From: an uncultured Lachnospiraceae bacterium
GTDB taxonomy: Bacteria; Bacillota; Clostridia; Lachnospirales; Lachnospiraceae
Direction of reading: 5' to 3'
Assembly: GCA_900550235.1 (NCBI GenBank)
Contig: URRQ01000030.1
Span: 1 to 27,648 of the forward strand
Length of the DNA stretch: 27,648 bases
Within the stretch, counting starts at the first letter, position 1. The number at the start of each line of letters is the position of its first letter. A program made the translations under genes and the position numbers. This document shows, piece by piece, positions 1 to 9,229 of this stretch. Under the pieces are notes generated by a model. The model saw nothing but the letters and a program-made list of their open reading frames with translations, was not told where the DNA came from and did not search any database.

Positions 1-61
1 TTGGTGCTTTAGGAGAAGTCATTTATATTTAAATTACATTTTGCGGAAACTCAAGCCTTTT

Positions 62-1699
62 TTAATCTTCCTCATCATCATGTTCATCTGGTTTCAAAAT
101 CGCAAATGCGATGTTCGTTGCATGATCGGCAATTCTCTCTAAGCCAGATACTGTATCAGAAAATACCATTCCTGCTTCCGGTGTACACTCATTTTTCGTA
201 AGTCTCTTCACATGAGAATGCTGATATTTTCGTTCTTTCATATCGATCATATCTTCTAATTCAAGAATTTCCTGCATATGCTCCTGATTCTTTTTGGAAA
301 ACATTTCAATAGAATAATCCAAAATTTTCAGTACGCTTTCTGTCATTTCTTCCAATTCCAAACGTCCCTTTTCACTTACGTCCAAATTGTCCTGAATGCA
401 GTTTTGCGCAGAATCCGCAAAATTCTCTGCATGATCTCCGATACGTTCCATATCATTTACCACATGGAACAGACCGCCGAGAAGTTTTTTATCTTCCAAA
501 GGAATATCCAATTCATTAACTTTTACAAGATAATCTGTAATCTTTTTATTCAAGAAATTAATATACTTTTCTCTGCGATATACCGTTGCAATCTTATCTT
601 CTTTTTTGTGGATCAAGGCGTCCATACTCTCTCTTAAGTTTTCGCTTGCCATCTGTCCCATATGCTCGATTTCAAGGATTGCCGTACTGATTGCTGTATT
701 GGCAACGATCATGTTGTTGCTTCCAATATACTTTAATGCAAATTCATCTTCTGCTTCCTTATCTGTTCCCGGAACAATTTTGTATGTTAATTTAACAACA
801 TAACCCATGAATGGGAACAGAATAATTACTTCCACCACTTTGATCAACGTATGTGCATTGGCAACGCCACGCGCGATATTTCCGCCAGACATGCCAAGGA
901 TTGTTGATGCGATCGGATCTAATGCCACCATAAGTACTGCGAAAATGATCGTGGAACCGATAATATTAAACAGGAAGTGAATCCATGCCGCTCTCTTTGC
1001 ATCTTTTTTTCCACCAAGACTTGCAAGAAGAGCAGATACGCAAGATCCCATATTACAACCAAGGATCAGGAAGAAACAAATATTGTATTCCAAAAGACCT
1101 TGGCTTGCCATCAAAAGAACGATACCTACTGTAGCGGAAGAACTTTGCAAAATTGCTGTAATCACAAATCCTACGAATACTCCCATAAATGCATTATCAA
1201 GAGATCCTAATATCTCCACAATATACGGTGATTCTCTAAGTGTAGACATCGCGCCTGACATACCGCTAAGTCCCATAAAGAGGATACCAAAACCAAGCAC
1301 TACTTCACCGGCTCTTTTGACGCCGTTTTTCTTACAGAACATTACCATGATCACACCGATCATAACAAATAACGGTGCAACATCTGAAAGGTTGAATGCG
1401 ATCAACTGCGATGTTACCGTTGTACCAATATTGGCGCCAAGAATCACTCCCGTTGCCTGTAAAAGTGTCATAAGTCCGGAGTTTACAAAACTTACGACCA
1501 TTACTGTTGTTGCACTTGATGACTGAACTACCGCTGTAAATAAAATACCGACAAGCATTCCCACAAATCTATTCTTTGTAAAGAATTCCAAAATGCCTCT
1601 CATCTTCGCTCCGGCTGATTTTTCCAAGCCTTCGCTCATCAATTTCATTCCGTAAAGGAATAATCCAAGTCCCCCTACTAAAGAAAATGCAATCGCCAT
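62..1699 (-). CDS. Na/Pi cotransporter family protein with C-terminal PhoU-like domain
   Basis: Inner-membrane sodium-dependent phosphate transporter of the NptA/YjbB (PF02690) family, 545 residues. The N-terminal 310 or so residues are strongly hydrophobic, with two inverted copies of the family's QSSSA motif (VQSSSATTV near residue 58 and LQSSSATVG near 184), as expected for the duplicated Na/Pi domain. Residues from about 340 to 540 are helical and charged, with two PhoU-like segments containing ERIGDHAEN and ERIADHATN. The gene starts 15 bp after the ribF stop, so it may be the last gene of the translation operon, but its ribosome-binding site is weak (AGGAG about 12 nt from ATG). I see no clear terminator in the 61 bp that follow. 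The family call is firm; transport direction and true substrate are inferred. Confidence 0.93.
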   Translation of the reverse strand: MAIAFSLVGGLGLFLYGMKLMSEGLEKSAGAKMRGILEFFTKNRFVGMLVGILFTAVVQSSSATTVMVVSFVNSGLMTLLQATGVILGANIGTTVTSQLIAFNLSDVAPLFVMIGVIMVMFCKKNGVKRAGEVVLGFGILFMGLSGMSGAMSTLRESPYIVEILGSLDNAFMGVFVGFVITAILQSSSATVGIVLLMASQGLLEYNICFFLILGCNMGSCVSALLASLGGKKDAKRAAWIHFLFNIIGSTIIFAVLMVALDPIASTILGMSGGNIARGVANAHTLIKVVEVIILFPFMGYVVKLTYKIVPGTDKEAEDEFALKYIGSNNMIVANTAISTAILEIEHMGQMASENLRESMDALIHKKEDKIATVYRREKYINFLNKKITDYLVKVNELDIPLEDKKLLGGLFHVVNDMERIGDHAENFADSAQNCIQDNLDVSEKGRLELEEMTESVLKILDYSIEMFSKKNQEHMQEILELEDMIDMKERKYQHSHVKRLTKNECTPEAGMVFSDTVSGLERIADHATNIAFAILKPDEHDDEED

Positions 1700-1714
1700 A
1701 ATAACACTATTCTC

Positions 1715-2638
1715 CTATCGTACATTCTCAAAATATTGTTTTCCTGTTGCAATATCCTGATTTACTCTTTGTTTCAGTTCTTCGATCGAGGAAAATTTCT
1801 GTTCCTCACGCACGAACTTCCGAAGTCTTACTTCTATCTGCTGTCCATATGCCTGTCCTTCATAGTCAAACAGAAAGGCTTCTATTGTCGTTACATTTTC
1901 ATCGGAAACCGTAGGTCTGCATCCCACATTTCCGATACCAGCATACACATTCCCTTCCGAAAAAACATTGCAAATATAAACTCCATTTGGCGGAAGCATC
2001 TTTTCTCCTGCCGGAGCAATATTCATAGTCGGAAAACCTAATTTACGTCCTAATGCTCTCCCATGTTTTACGCTTCCTGCTATAAAATACGGGCGTCCTA
2101 ACAACGTCTCTACAAGCTCAATGTTCCCTTTTTCCATTTCTTCTTTTATAAATGTACTGCTGATTTCACGAGTTCCATACATCTCTTTTTCAATCACATC
2201 CAGTTGATAACCATACACGTTTTCATATGCTTTCAACATATGGATATCTCCTTTTTTCTGATGTCCAAAGCGAAAATCCGTTCCTACAACCACATGCTTT
2301 GCGTGGAATTTCCCAATCAAGATGTCTTTGATAAAATCTTCCGCTTCCATCATATACACCTCTTCTACAAAGGGACATTCTACCAGATAATCTACTTTAC
2401 CTTCCAAAAAAAGAGATTTTTCCTCGCTTGTCATTAAATTTTTCTTGTTCCATCCTTTTTCTTTAAAAAACGGGAGCATGTCAAAGGAAAAAACAATGCT
2501 TTTCAACCCTTCTTTTGCATAGGATTGTACCCGTTCTACTAACTTCAGATGTCCTCTGTGCAGTCCATCAAATTTGCCCAGCGTAATAGCCGTATATGCC
2601 GGATCATGATAGGACTCCATTCCTCTGATATACTGCAT
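1715..2638 (-). CDS. ribF: Bifunctional riboflavin kinase / FAD synthetase
   Basis: Cytosolic enzyme that phosphorylates riboflavin to FMN and then adenylylates FMN to FAD; 307 residues, normal for the family. The N-terminal nucleotidyltransferase domain shows GKFDGLHRGH at residues 21-30 and the later ISSTFIKEEM motif. The C-terminal flavokinase domain shows GRALGRKLGFPTMNI, containing the PTxN-type motif. I chose the ATG at 2638 because AGAGG precedes it at good spacing; an in-frame start 11 codons upstream would overlap truB and lacks support. The start lies next to the truB stop, so the two genes are translationally close. In Firmicutes ribF commonly follows truB, as here. Confidence 0.96.
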   Translation of the reverse strand: MQYIRGMESYHDPAYTAITLGKFDGLHRGHLKLVERVQSYAKEGLKSIVFSFDMLPFFKEKGWNKKNLMTSEEKSLFLEGKVDYLVECPFVEEVYMMEAEDFIKDILIGKFHAKHVVVGTDFRFGHQKKGDIHMLKAYENVYGYQLDVIEKEMYGTREISSTFIKEEMEKGNIELVETLLGRPYFIAGSVKHGRALGRKLGFPTMNIAPAGEKMLPPNGVYICNVFSEGNVYAGIGNVGCRPTVSDENVTTIEAFLFDYEGQAYGQQIEVRLRKFVREEQKFSSIEELKQRVNQDIATGKQYFENVR

Positions 2639-2639
2639 A

Positions 2640-3566
2640 TTATAAACCTCTTGTCTGTTTCTCTTTATCAAAAAACATCTTCACTATTTTAAACATTCTC
2701 GACTTTTTGTCATAGTTATACAAGCCGATAAATCGATCGCTCTGATCATATACTCTGACCTGTTCTTGGTCGACAACGCCTTCCGCCTTTTCTGCCTGAT
2801 TCAAATAAAATGGATTTCCATTATATAAGAGTTCTTCGTAGTTTTTTTTCACTTTTATTTGCCGATATGTCGGAAACATAGCATCAATCGGCATAAGAAT
2901 CTCCTGCAATGTACCTGCTTGTTTCCTTTCTTCAATCTGCGATAAAGTAAAACTATTCTCTACGGTAAACATGCTGACCTTTGTTCGAATCAGTTCTTCC
3001 ATACAGCCACCGCATCCGAGTTTTTCTCCAATATCATAACAAAGCGTACGGATATAAGTCCCTTTCGAACAAGATACCTCCATTCGAACTCTAGGAAGAT
3101 CGATCTCTTTTATTACAATCTCAAGTATCTGCACTCTTCTGGCTTTTCTCTCAACTTCAATTCCTTCTCGAGCAAGTTCGTAAAGCTTTTTCCCATTTAC
3201 TTTCAAAGCCGAATACATCGGCGGAACCTGATCATACGCTCCTACGAAGGATCGAATCACTTCTTTTACCATATCGTCCGTAATACCTTCCACCGGCTGT
3301 TCGGAAAGAACAGTCCCGCTGATGTCCTGAGTATCCGTCGTCTTACCAAGCAAAAGTACAGTTTCATAAGTTTTATTCTTGTCCGTAAGAAGATCACAAA
3401 GTTTTGTGGCTTTTCCAAGACATACCGGAAGAACGCCAACCGCATCTGGATCCAGCGTTCCTGTGTGTCCGATTTTCTTCTGTCCAACAATACCACGAAG
3501 CTTTGCAACTACGTCATGAGATGTAAATCCTTTTTCTTTATATACGTTGAGTACTCCATGTATCAT
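2640..3566 (-). CDS. truB: tRNA pseudouridine(55) synthase TruB
   Basis: Makes pseudouridine 55 in the T-loop of tRNAs; 308 residues, full length. The N-terminal catalytic domain has NVYKEKGFTSHDVV and GHTGTLDPDAVGVLP, in which Asp39 is the expected catalytic aspartate. A short PUA-like tail follows at roughly residues 240-308. Its ATG overlaps the nrnA stop by four bases (ATGA), and ribF begins immediately after it, so it sits inside a tightly coupled operon. No oddities were seen. Confidence 0.97.
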   Translation of the reverse strand: MIHGVLNVYKEKGFTSHDVVAKLRGIVGQKKIGHTGTLDPDAVGVLPVCLGKATKLCDLLTDKNKTYETVLLLGKTTDTQDISGTVLSEQPVEGITDDMVKEVIRSFVGAYDQVPPMYSALKVNGKKLYELAREGIEVERKARRVQILEIVIKEIDLPRVRMEVSCSKGTYIRTLCYDIGEKLGCGGCMEELIRTKVSMFTVENSFTLSQIEERKQAGTLQEILMPIDAMFPTYRQIKVKKNYEELLYNGNPFYLNQAEKAEGVVDQEQVRVYDQSDRFIGLYNYDKKSRMFKIVKMFFDKEKQTRGL

Positions 3567-4534
3567 TGTTCTTCTTGTACCTCCGCCAGAGCCGCTGCAA
3601 TTTTTTCCGAAATGCTATGAATGATGTCATTCGCAGAACCTTTCATCGTAATCCCTGCCGCCTTTTGATGGCCACCACCGCCAAAATGCGATGCAATCTT
3701 ACTGACATCAACGTCCGAATCCGAACGCAAGCTGATCTTGTATTCACCCGGTTCTGTTTCGTACATAAAAATGGTAACTTTCACCCCTTTTGTTACACGA
3801 AGCTGACTTACGATTCCTTCAAGATCTTTCGGCGTCGCTCCATAAAAATCCATCGTTTCTTTTGTGATAACAGACGCAATGCATTGCCCCTCCATGAAGA
3901 GAACACTTTCCAAAAGTGCTCGCCCAAGAATCTGATTCTGCACATAAGTTTTCTCATAAAATGTATCGGTAATGATACGAGAATACGCAATCCCTTTGCT
4001 CATCAAATCTGCTGCAACGATCATAGTCTGTGGAGCCGTGCATGTATACTGAAATACTCCCGTATCATGAACGATTCCAAGATACAGGCATTCCGCAACT
4101 TCTTTTGTAATCTTCTCTTTGTCCAACAACTCATATACCAGTTCCGATGTAGAACTTGCATCCGGCTTAATATAATTGTTCACTCCGTATGCATCATTGC
4201 TAATGTGATGGTCAACACAGATTGTTTCTTTTGCACGTGAAAAAGCTTTCTCGGCAAACCCAAGTCTTTTGCTGTCTCCACAGTCCAGCGCAACAAACAA
4301 GTCATACTCTTTTTCTTTTAACTGGTGAGAAATCTCTTCTGTCCGCTGAATAAAATGAAAACTATCCGGGATTTCTTCCAAATACACATCTACATCGATT
4401 TGCGGATACCATGTCCGAATATAATGATAAAGTCCCATACAGGATCCAACGCAGTCGCCATCCGGTCGCATATGACCGGCTATGGCAACAGACTGAGCGT
4501 GTTCCAATGCATGTAAAAGCATATTATTCACCAT
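3563..4534 (-). CDS. nrnA: DHH-family bifunctional oligoribonuclease / pAp phosphatase NrnA
   Basis: Cytosolic DHH/DHHA1 phosphoesterase that degrades short oligonucleotides (nanoRNA) and dephosphorylates 3'-phosphoadenosine 5'-phosphate in characterised relatives; 323 residues. Metal-binding motifs are in order: GHMRPDGDCVGS near residue 20, ALDCGDS, VDHHISND (the DHH motif), and HDTGVFQY. The DHHA1 substrate-binding domain ends with GGGGHQKAAG. The ATG at 4534 has GAGG six bases upstream and overlaps the end of rbfA by 11 bp. An alternative ATG four codons downstream has a poorer site. Position between rbfA and truB is typical of Clostridia. Confidence 0.93.
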   Translation of the reverse strand: MVNNMLLHALEHAQSVAIAGHMRPDGDCVGSCMGLYHYIRTWYPQIDVDVYLEEIPDSFHFIQRTEEISHQLKEKEYDLFVALDCGDSKRLGFAEKAFSRAKETICVDHHISNDAYGVNNYIKPDASSTSELVYELLDKEKITKEVAECLYLGIVHDTGVFQYTCTAPQTMIVAADLMSKGIAYSRIITDTFYEKTYVQNQILGRALLESVLFMEGQCIASVITKETMDFYGATPKDLEGIVSQLRVTKGVKVTIFMYETEPGEYKISLRSDSDVDVSKIASHFGGGGHQKAAGITMKGSANDIIHSISEKIAAALAEVQEEQ

Positions 4535-4904
4535 CTTCTTCCTCGTCTTTGATATCTTTTGTCACTTCATCAATCTTCTTAGACATTGCAACACCATATG
4601 CAATGGATTGATCCAGTACAAATTTTACTTCTGGTGTATTTCTCATATTCAAGCTTCTGGCAAGTTCTCTTCGAATGAATCCCTCTGCACTTTGAAGTCC
4701 TTTGATCGTATCTTCCTGTGCTTTCTCATTCCCAAGAACACTGATATATGCTTTGCATGTCTTAAGATCCGGAGCAACCTCCACCGCTACTACCGAAGTC
4801 ATCGGCGCAACGCGTGGATCTTTGATTCCTCCTCGTAAAATATTGCTGAGTTCTTTCTGCACTTCTGCATTCACTCTTGTATTCTTAATGCTGTTTTTTC
4901 TCAA
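4524..4904 (-). CDS. rbfA: 30S ribosome-binding factor RbfA
   Basis: Late-stage 30S assembly factor that binds near helix 1 of 16S rRNA; 126 residues, usual length. The KH-like fold is recognisable from VNAEVQKELSNILRGGIKDPRV and the central VEVAPDLKTCKAYISVLG stretch, with the family-typical region around RRELARSLNMRNTPEVKF. The tail is acidic. The start is TTG at 4904, preceded by AGGAGG six bases away; no better ATG exists. It follows the infB stop by 10 bp. Confidence 0.96.
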   Translation of the reverse strand: MRKNSIKNTRVNAEVQKELSNILRGGIKDPRVAPMTSVVAVEVAPDLKTCKAYISVLGNEKAQEDTIKGLQSAEGFIRRELARSLNMRNTPEVKFVLDQSIAYGVAMSKKIDEVTKDIKDEEEDGE

Positions 4905-4914
4905 AGCCAGCCTC

Positions 4915-7467
4915 CTATCTAGGAACTTCGACCATCTTATATGCTTCTACCTGGTCAAATTCCTTCACATCATTAAATTTCTCAAATACAAAACCACATT
5001 CATATCCTGCTTTTACTTCTTTGACGTCATCTTTGAAACGTTTCAAAGATGCAAGAGGACCATCAAAGATTACGATGCCGTCACGGATTACACGTGCGGA
5101 ACATCCTCTTTCAAACACACCGTCAAGGACATAAGAACCTGCGATCGTACCAACACCAGAAGCTTTAAATGTCTGACGTACTTCCGCATGACCGAGCACT
5201 TTCTCTTCAAATACAGGATCAAGCATACCTTTCATTGCAGCCTGCACGTCCTCAATTGCATTGTAGATGACACGATATAATCTTAAATCTACACCTTCTC
5301 GCTCTGCAATTTCTTTTGCTGTTGCATCCGGACGAACATTGAATCCAATGATAATCGCATTCGATGCAGAAGCAAGTGTAACGTCAGATTCATTAATAGC
5401 TCCAACACCGCCATGAATGATCTTAATCACAACTTCATCATTAGAAAGTTTCAAAAGACTCTGTTTTACTGCCTCTACAGAACCTTGTACGTCTGCTTTT
5501 ACAATAATACCAAGTTCTTTTAAGTTACCTGCCTGAATCTGTGTAAACAAGTCATCCAAAGACATCTTGGATTTTGTATCATCCAATAGTTTTACCTTAT
5601 TCTGTGCAATAAATGTATCTGCAAAGCTACGTGCTTCTTTTTCATTTTCACAAGAAACAAATACTTCTCCTGCATTTGGAACGTCATTCAATCCAAGAAT
5701 TTCAACTGGTGTAGATGGACCTGCTTCTTTTACTCGTCTTCCTTTATCATCGATCATAGCTCTTACTTTACCATGCGCAGAGCCGGCTGCGATCGCATCA
5801 CCTACATGAAGTGTTCCTTTCTGTACAAGAACTGTCGCTACGGAACCTTTTCCTTTATCAAGCTCTGCTTCGATTACAAGACCTCTTGCTTTTCTGTTTG
5901 GATTTGCTTTTAATTCCAATACTTCTGCAGTCAAAAGAATCATTTCCATCAAATCTTCGATTCCTTCTCCTGTCTTTGCTGAAACCGGAACGAAGATTGT
6001 ACTTCCACCCCAATCTTCTGCAATCAGTTCATACTCTGTAAGTTCCTGTTTTACACGTTCGATATTGGCGCTTGGTTTATCAATCTTATTTACGGCAACG
6101 ATAATTTCAATTCCTGCTGCTTTTGCATGGCTGATCGCCTCTACAGTCTGTGGCATTACACCATCGTCTGCTGCTACAACAAGGATTGCAATATCTGTAG
6201 ACTGAGCTCCTCTCAAACGCATTGCTGTAAACGCCTCATGTCCTGGTGTATCAAGGAATGTGATTTTCTCTCCGTTCACCTGTGCAACATAAGCACCAAT
6301 ATGCTGTGTAATACCACCAGCCTCACGGTCTGTTACATTTGTATTACGGATTGCATCCAAAAGAGATGTCTTTCCATGGTCAACGTGTCCCATAACGCAA
6401 ACAACAGGCGGACGTTTTACCATAGTTGCTTCATCTTCTTCCTCTTCTTTTAAGAGTTCTTCAATAACATCTACTACTTCTTCTTTCTCGCAAAGGACTT
6501 CAAATTCCATAGCGATTTCTTCTGCAGTTTCAAAGTCAACTTCCTGGTTTACCGTTACGATCTGTCCTTGCATAAATAATTTCTTAACAATTGCAGAAGG
6601 CTGCATCTTCATCTTATCAGCAAGCTCTTTGATCGTAATCACTTCCGGAAGTGTGATCATCTTAATCTTTTCTTCTACTTTTTCTTCTTTCTTTGGCTGC
6701 GGTTTTACAGGAGCCGGAGCTGGTTTTCCTTTTTTGGATTGTTTACCCTGTTTTCCTTTTCCGTTTCCATCTTCCATATCATCTTGACGATAATCTTTTT
6801 TCTTATAAGCATCTTTGTCCTTCGGTTTCTGACGCTGTGGTTTTCCCTGTTCTGGTATGATCGGTGTCGGAATGGACGGTGCACTTCTTCTGTCATCGCG
6901 ACGATTCTCACGACGGTCATCTCTTCTTCCGTCTTCTCTACGGTTGTCACGGCGGTCATCTCTTCTTCCGTCTTCTCTACGATTGTCGCGACGGTCATCT
7001 CTTCTTCCGTCTTCTCTACGGTTGTCACGACGATCGTCTCTTCTTCCGTCTTCTCTACGATTATCTTCTCTGCGATTATCTTCGCGTTTTGGCGCCGCCT
7101 GATTTCCTGCCGGTTTCTTTACCGGATTAGCATCCTGTGCAGATTTTTCCTTATTAAAGGCTGGTTTGTTTCCGGAATTCTGACCCTGATTTCCTTTTCC
7201 ATCACGGTTTCCTCCTTGTCTTCCACCGCGGTTTCCTCCCATTTTTCCTGCATTTTTACTATTCTGTGGGCGGAATACCTGCACGATATGTTTTTTCTTT
7301 GGAGTATCCTCCTCATTCTTATCTGCGAATGATTTCTTCACAACATCAATTTCTTCATCTGAAAGAGAACTCATATGACTTTTCACCTCGATATTTTTTT
7401 CTTTTAGTAAATCAAGTACTTCTTTATTTGATTTATTCATTTCTTTTGCTAATTCATGTACTCTCAC
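4915..7467 (-). CDS. infB: Translation initiation factor IF-2
   Basis: GTPase that brings initiator tRNA to the 30S subunit; 850 residues from the chosen start. The order is a short N-terminal IF2_N helix (RVHELAKEMNKSNKEVLDLL), a long charged linker rich in R, D, E, N and K with a 13-residue repeat, a second IF2_N segment (VITIKELADKMKMQPSAIVKKL), the G domain with GHVDHGKT near 360-367, DTPGH near 406-410 and NKID, then domains II to IV. The start is GTG at 7467, because AGGAGG lies 10 bases upstream. An ATG 11 codons further upstream would overlap ylxQ and contains this Shine-Dalgarno site. It ends with TAG, showing amber is a normal stop here. Confidence 0.97.
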   Translation of the reverse strand: MRVHELAKEMNKSNKEVLDLLKEKNIEVKSHMSSLSDEEIDVVKKSFADKNEEDTPKKKHIVQVFRPQNSKNAGKMGGNRGGRQGGNRDGKGNQGQNSGNKPAFNKEKSAQDANPVKKPAGNQAAPKREDNRREDNRREDGRRDDRRDNRREDGRRDDRRDNRREDGRRDDRRDNRREDGRRDDRRENRRDDRRSAPSIPTPIIPEQGKPQRQKPKDKDAYKKKDYRQDDMEDGNGKGKQGKQSKKGKPAPAPVKPQPKKEEKVEEKIKMITLPEVITIKELADKMKMQPSAIVKKLFMQGQIVTVNQEVDFETAEEIAMEFEVLCEKEEVVDVIEELLKEEEEDEATMVKRPPVVCVMGHVDHGKTSLLDAIRNTNVTDREAGGITQHIGAYVAQVNGEKITFLDTPGHEAFTAMRLRGAQSTDIAILVVAADDGVMPQTVEAISHAKAAGIEIIVAVNKIDKPSANIERVKQELTEYELIAEDWGGSTIFVPVSAKTGEGIEDLMEMILLTAEVLELKANPNRKARGLVIEAELDKGKGSVATVLVQKGTLHVGDAIAAGSAHGKVRAMIDDKGRRVKEAGPSTPVEILGLNDVPNAGEVFVSCENEKEARSFADTFIAQNKVKLLDDTKSKMSLDDLFTQIQAGNLKELGIIVKADVQGSVEAVKQSLLKLSNDEVVIKIIHGGVGAINESDVTLASASNAIIIGFNVRPDATAKEIAEREGVDLRLYRVIYNAIEDVQAAMKGMLDPVFEEKVLGHAEVRQTFKASGVGTIAGSYVLDGVFERGCSARVIRDGIVIFDGPLASLKRFKDDVKEVKAGYECGFVFEKFNDVKEFDQVEAYKMVEVPR
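6903..7080 (-). repeat. 39-bp tandem repeat inside infB linker
   Basis: About four copies of a 39-bp unit in the same reading frame, period visible from GGTCATCTCTTCTTCCGTC recurring every 39 bases from 6915. Each unit encodes a 13-residue block, REDGRRDDRRDNR, in the disordered IF-2 linker. Copies differ by a few bases (for example GTCACGG versus GTCGCGA), so the array is not freshly amplified. Confidence 0.9.
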
Positions 7468-7483
7468 GATTTTATTACCTCCT

Positions 7484-7807
7484 CTATGCAATTGTTTCAT
7501 TTTCTAAGTCTAAATGTTTTCTGATTCCTTTTGCAAAGCCTTCATCAGTCACCGCTAGCGATGCACGAAATTCTTTGCCCATTGCATGGCCTAAGGTATC
7601 TTTATCTCCATAAAAATAAATTGGCACTTCATAAAAATCACACATATTTTTAAACTTCTTTTTTGTATTATCAGATGCGTCTCCTGCTACAAGAACCAGT
7701 TCCGCAGTAAAATCCTTCACTGCTTTCTCCGTAGCAAATTCTCCGCTTACTGTTTTCCCTGCTTTTGTGGCAAGGCTTACTAACGACAATGCTTTATTCT
7801 GTTTCAA
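7484..7807 (-). CDS. ylxQ: L7Ae-family RNA-binding protein YlxQ
   Basis: Small ribosomal L7Ae/L30e-like RNA-binding protein, 107 residues, found between ylxR and infB in many Firmicutes; members of the family bind kink-turn RNA. The N-terminus (ALSLVSLATKAGKTVSGEF) and the central VLVAGDASDNTKKKF segment match the family. The start is TTG at 7807, with AGGAG about 10 bases upstream, and overlaps the end of ylxR by 14 bp. Its precise cellular role is unsettled. Confidence 0.9.
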   Translation of the reverse strand: MKQNKALSLVSLATKAGKTVSGEFATEKAVKDFTAELVLVAGDASDNTKKKFKNMCDFYEVPIYFYGDKDTLGHAMGKEFRASLAVTDEGFAKGIRKHLDLENETIA

Positions 7808-8072
7808 GTGTATCCATCTCCTTTTTCAATGTTTCATACACTTCTGCAGGAATTGGCTGTTTAAAAGAACGTTCCAAACCTTTGCTTTTGATTGCCTTTT
7901 CCAAACATTCTTTCGAGCAGCATACATAAGCTCCTCTTCCATTCTTCTTCCCGGTAGCATCCAATTCAAATGTATTTTCTGAAGTTTTTAAAACACGTAT
8001 CATTTCTTTTTTGCTTTTCATTTCCTGGCAGCCTACACATTTACGCATAGGGACTTTTTTTACACTATTCAA
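7794..8072 (-). CDS. ylxR: YlxR-family (DUF448) RNA-binding protein
   Basis: Small basic protein of 92 residues with the YlxR hallmarks: PMRKCVGCQEMKSKKEMIRV near the N-terminus, GRGAYVC, and CCSKECLEKAIKSKGL. In B. subtilis YlxR has been described as a nucleoid-associated or RNA-binding regulator. The start is TTG at 8072, because a TAG lies immediately upstream in frame and the usual family N-terminus includes the residues before PMRKC; ATG at 8048 is the alternative but has no ribosome-binding site. It lies 11 bp after nusA. Confidence 0.9.
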   Translation of the reverse strand: MNSVKKVPMRKCVGCQEMKSKKEMIRVLKTSENTFELDATGKKNGRGAYVCCSKECLEKAIKSKGLERSFKQPIPAEVYETLKKEMDTLETE

Positions 8073-8083
8073 CTACTCACATC

Positions 8084-9211
8084 CTATTCCATCATCTCGT
8101 CCATAGCTTCTGCATTTTCTGCATCATCTACGTTCTCCATTGCAAGCTCCATATAATTCTCAGGAAGTTCACCAGATTCGATTGCCTGTGTCTCATTCTT
8201 GATATCAATCTTATATCCTGTCAAACGTGCTGCAAGTCTTGCATTCTGTCCTTCCTTACCGATTGCCAATGACAACTGATAATCCGGAACAATAACGCTT
8301 GCTGTTTTCTCATCTGGATCTGCAGCTACAGAGATTACTTTTGCCGGACTTAATGCATTTTCAATTAAGATTGCCGGGTTATCGCTCCAATTGATAATAT
8401 CAATTTTTTCGCCACGAAGTTCATTCACTACTGCGTTTACTCTTGCACCGTTCATTCCGACACAAGCTCCAACCGGATCTACGTCCGGATCATTTGACCA
8501 TACTGCAATCTTAGAACGAGAACCTGCTTCTCTTGAAATGCTCTTAATCTCTACTGTTCCATCTTTTACTTCTGCAACTTCTGCCTCAAATAAACGTTTT
8601 ACAAGTTCCGGGTGCGTACGGGAAACAAGGATCTTTGGTCCCTTTGTTGTGTTTTTCACTTCAACCACATACAATTTGATTCTTTCTGTCGGCTGGAACA
8701 CTTCTCCTTTTACCTGCTCATTTTCTGTAAGCATTGCATCTGCTTTTCCAAGGTTAATGCTAATGTTCTTTCCAACATAACGCTGTACGATACCTGTTAC
8801 AATATCTTTTTCTTTCTCAAAATACTGATCATACACTACCTTACGTTCTTCTTCACGAATTTTCTGTAAGATCAGGTTCTTTGCATTCTGTGTTGCAATA
8901 CGTCCAAATGATTTTGATTCAATTGGAATCTGTACAATATCTCCGAGTTCAAACTTGCTGTCAATCATTTTTGCATTGGCAAGGCTGATTTCCATCACGT
9001 CATCTTCTACGTTTTCTACAACTGTCTTCTCTGCAAATACAGAGTAATCGCAAGTCTGGCGATCCATAATTACCTTGATATTGTCTGCTTTCCCAAAATG
9101 ATTCTTGCATGCATTGATCAAGGAATTCTCAATTGCATCTAATAATGTTTCTTTACTGATGTCTTTTTCCTGCTCTAAAATTGTCAAAGCTTCTAATAAT
9201 TCTGTGTTCAT
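8084..9211 (-). CDS. nusA: Transcription termination/antitermination factor NusA
   Basis: RNA polymerase-associated factor that promotes pausing and intrinsic termination; 375 residues, the short Firmicute form without C-terminal acidic repeats. The N-terminal domain is followed by an S1 domain (IVTGIVQRYVGKNISINLGKADAML near 140-165), KH1 with GACVGMNGARVNAVVNELRG, and KH2 with LAIGKEGQNARLAARLTGYKIDI. The ATG at 9211 has AGGAGGG about 10 bases upstream. It may regulate its own operon through the hairpin upstream of rimP. Confidence 0.97.
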   Translation of the reverse strand: MNTELLEALTILEQEKDISKETLLDAIENSLINACKNHFGKADNIKVIMDRQTCDYSVFAEKTVVENVEDDVMEISLANAKMIDSKFELGDIVQIPIESKSFGRIATQNAKNLILQKIREEERKVVYDQYFEKEKDIVTGIVQRYVGKNISINLGKADAMLTENEQVKGEVFQPTERIKLYVVEVKNTTKGPKILVSRTHPELVKRLFEAEVAEVKDGTVEIKSISREAGSRSKIAVWSNDPDVDPVGACVGMNGARVNAVVNELRGEKIDIINWSDNPAILIENALSPAKVISVAADPDEKTASVIVPDYQLSLAIGKEGQNARLAARLTGYKIDIKNETQAIESGELPENYMELAMENVDDAENAEAMDEMME

Positions 9212-9229
9212 TTTTCTTATCCCTCCTGA

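Noticed and set aside
6903..7080. CRISPR-like repeat array
   Set aside because: The 39-bp units are directly adjacent, without spacers, and are in frame within infB.
6739..7332. Long open frames on the plus strand and other frames opposite infB
   Set aside because: They arise from the repetitive charged linker of IF-2 (Ser/Arg/Leu-rich shadows) and lack start signals and domains.
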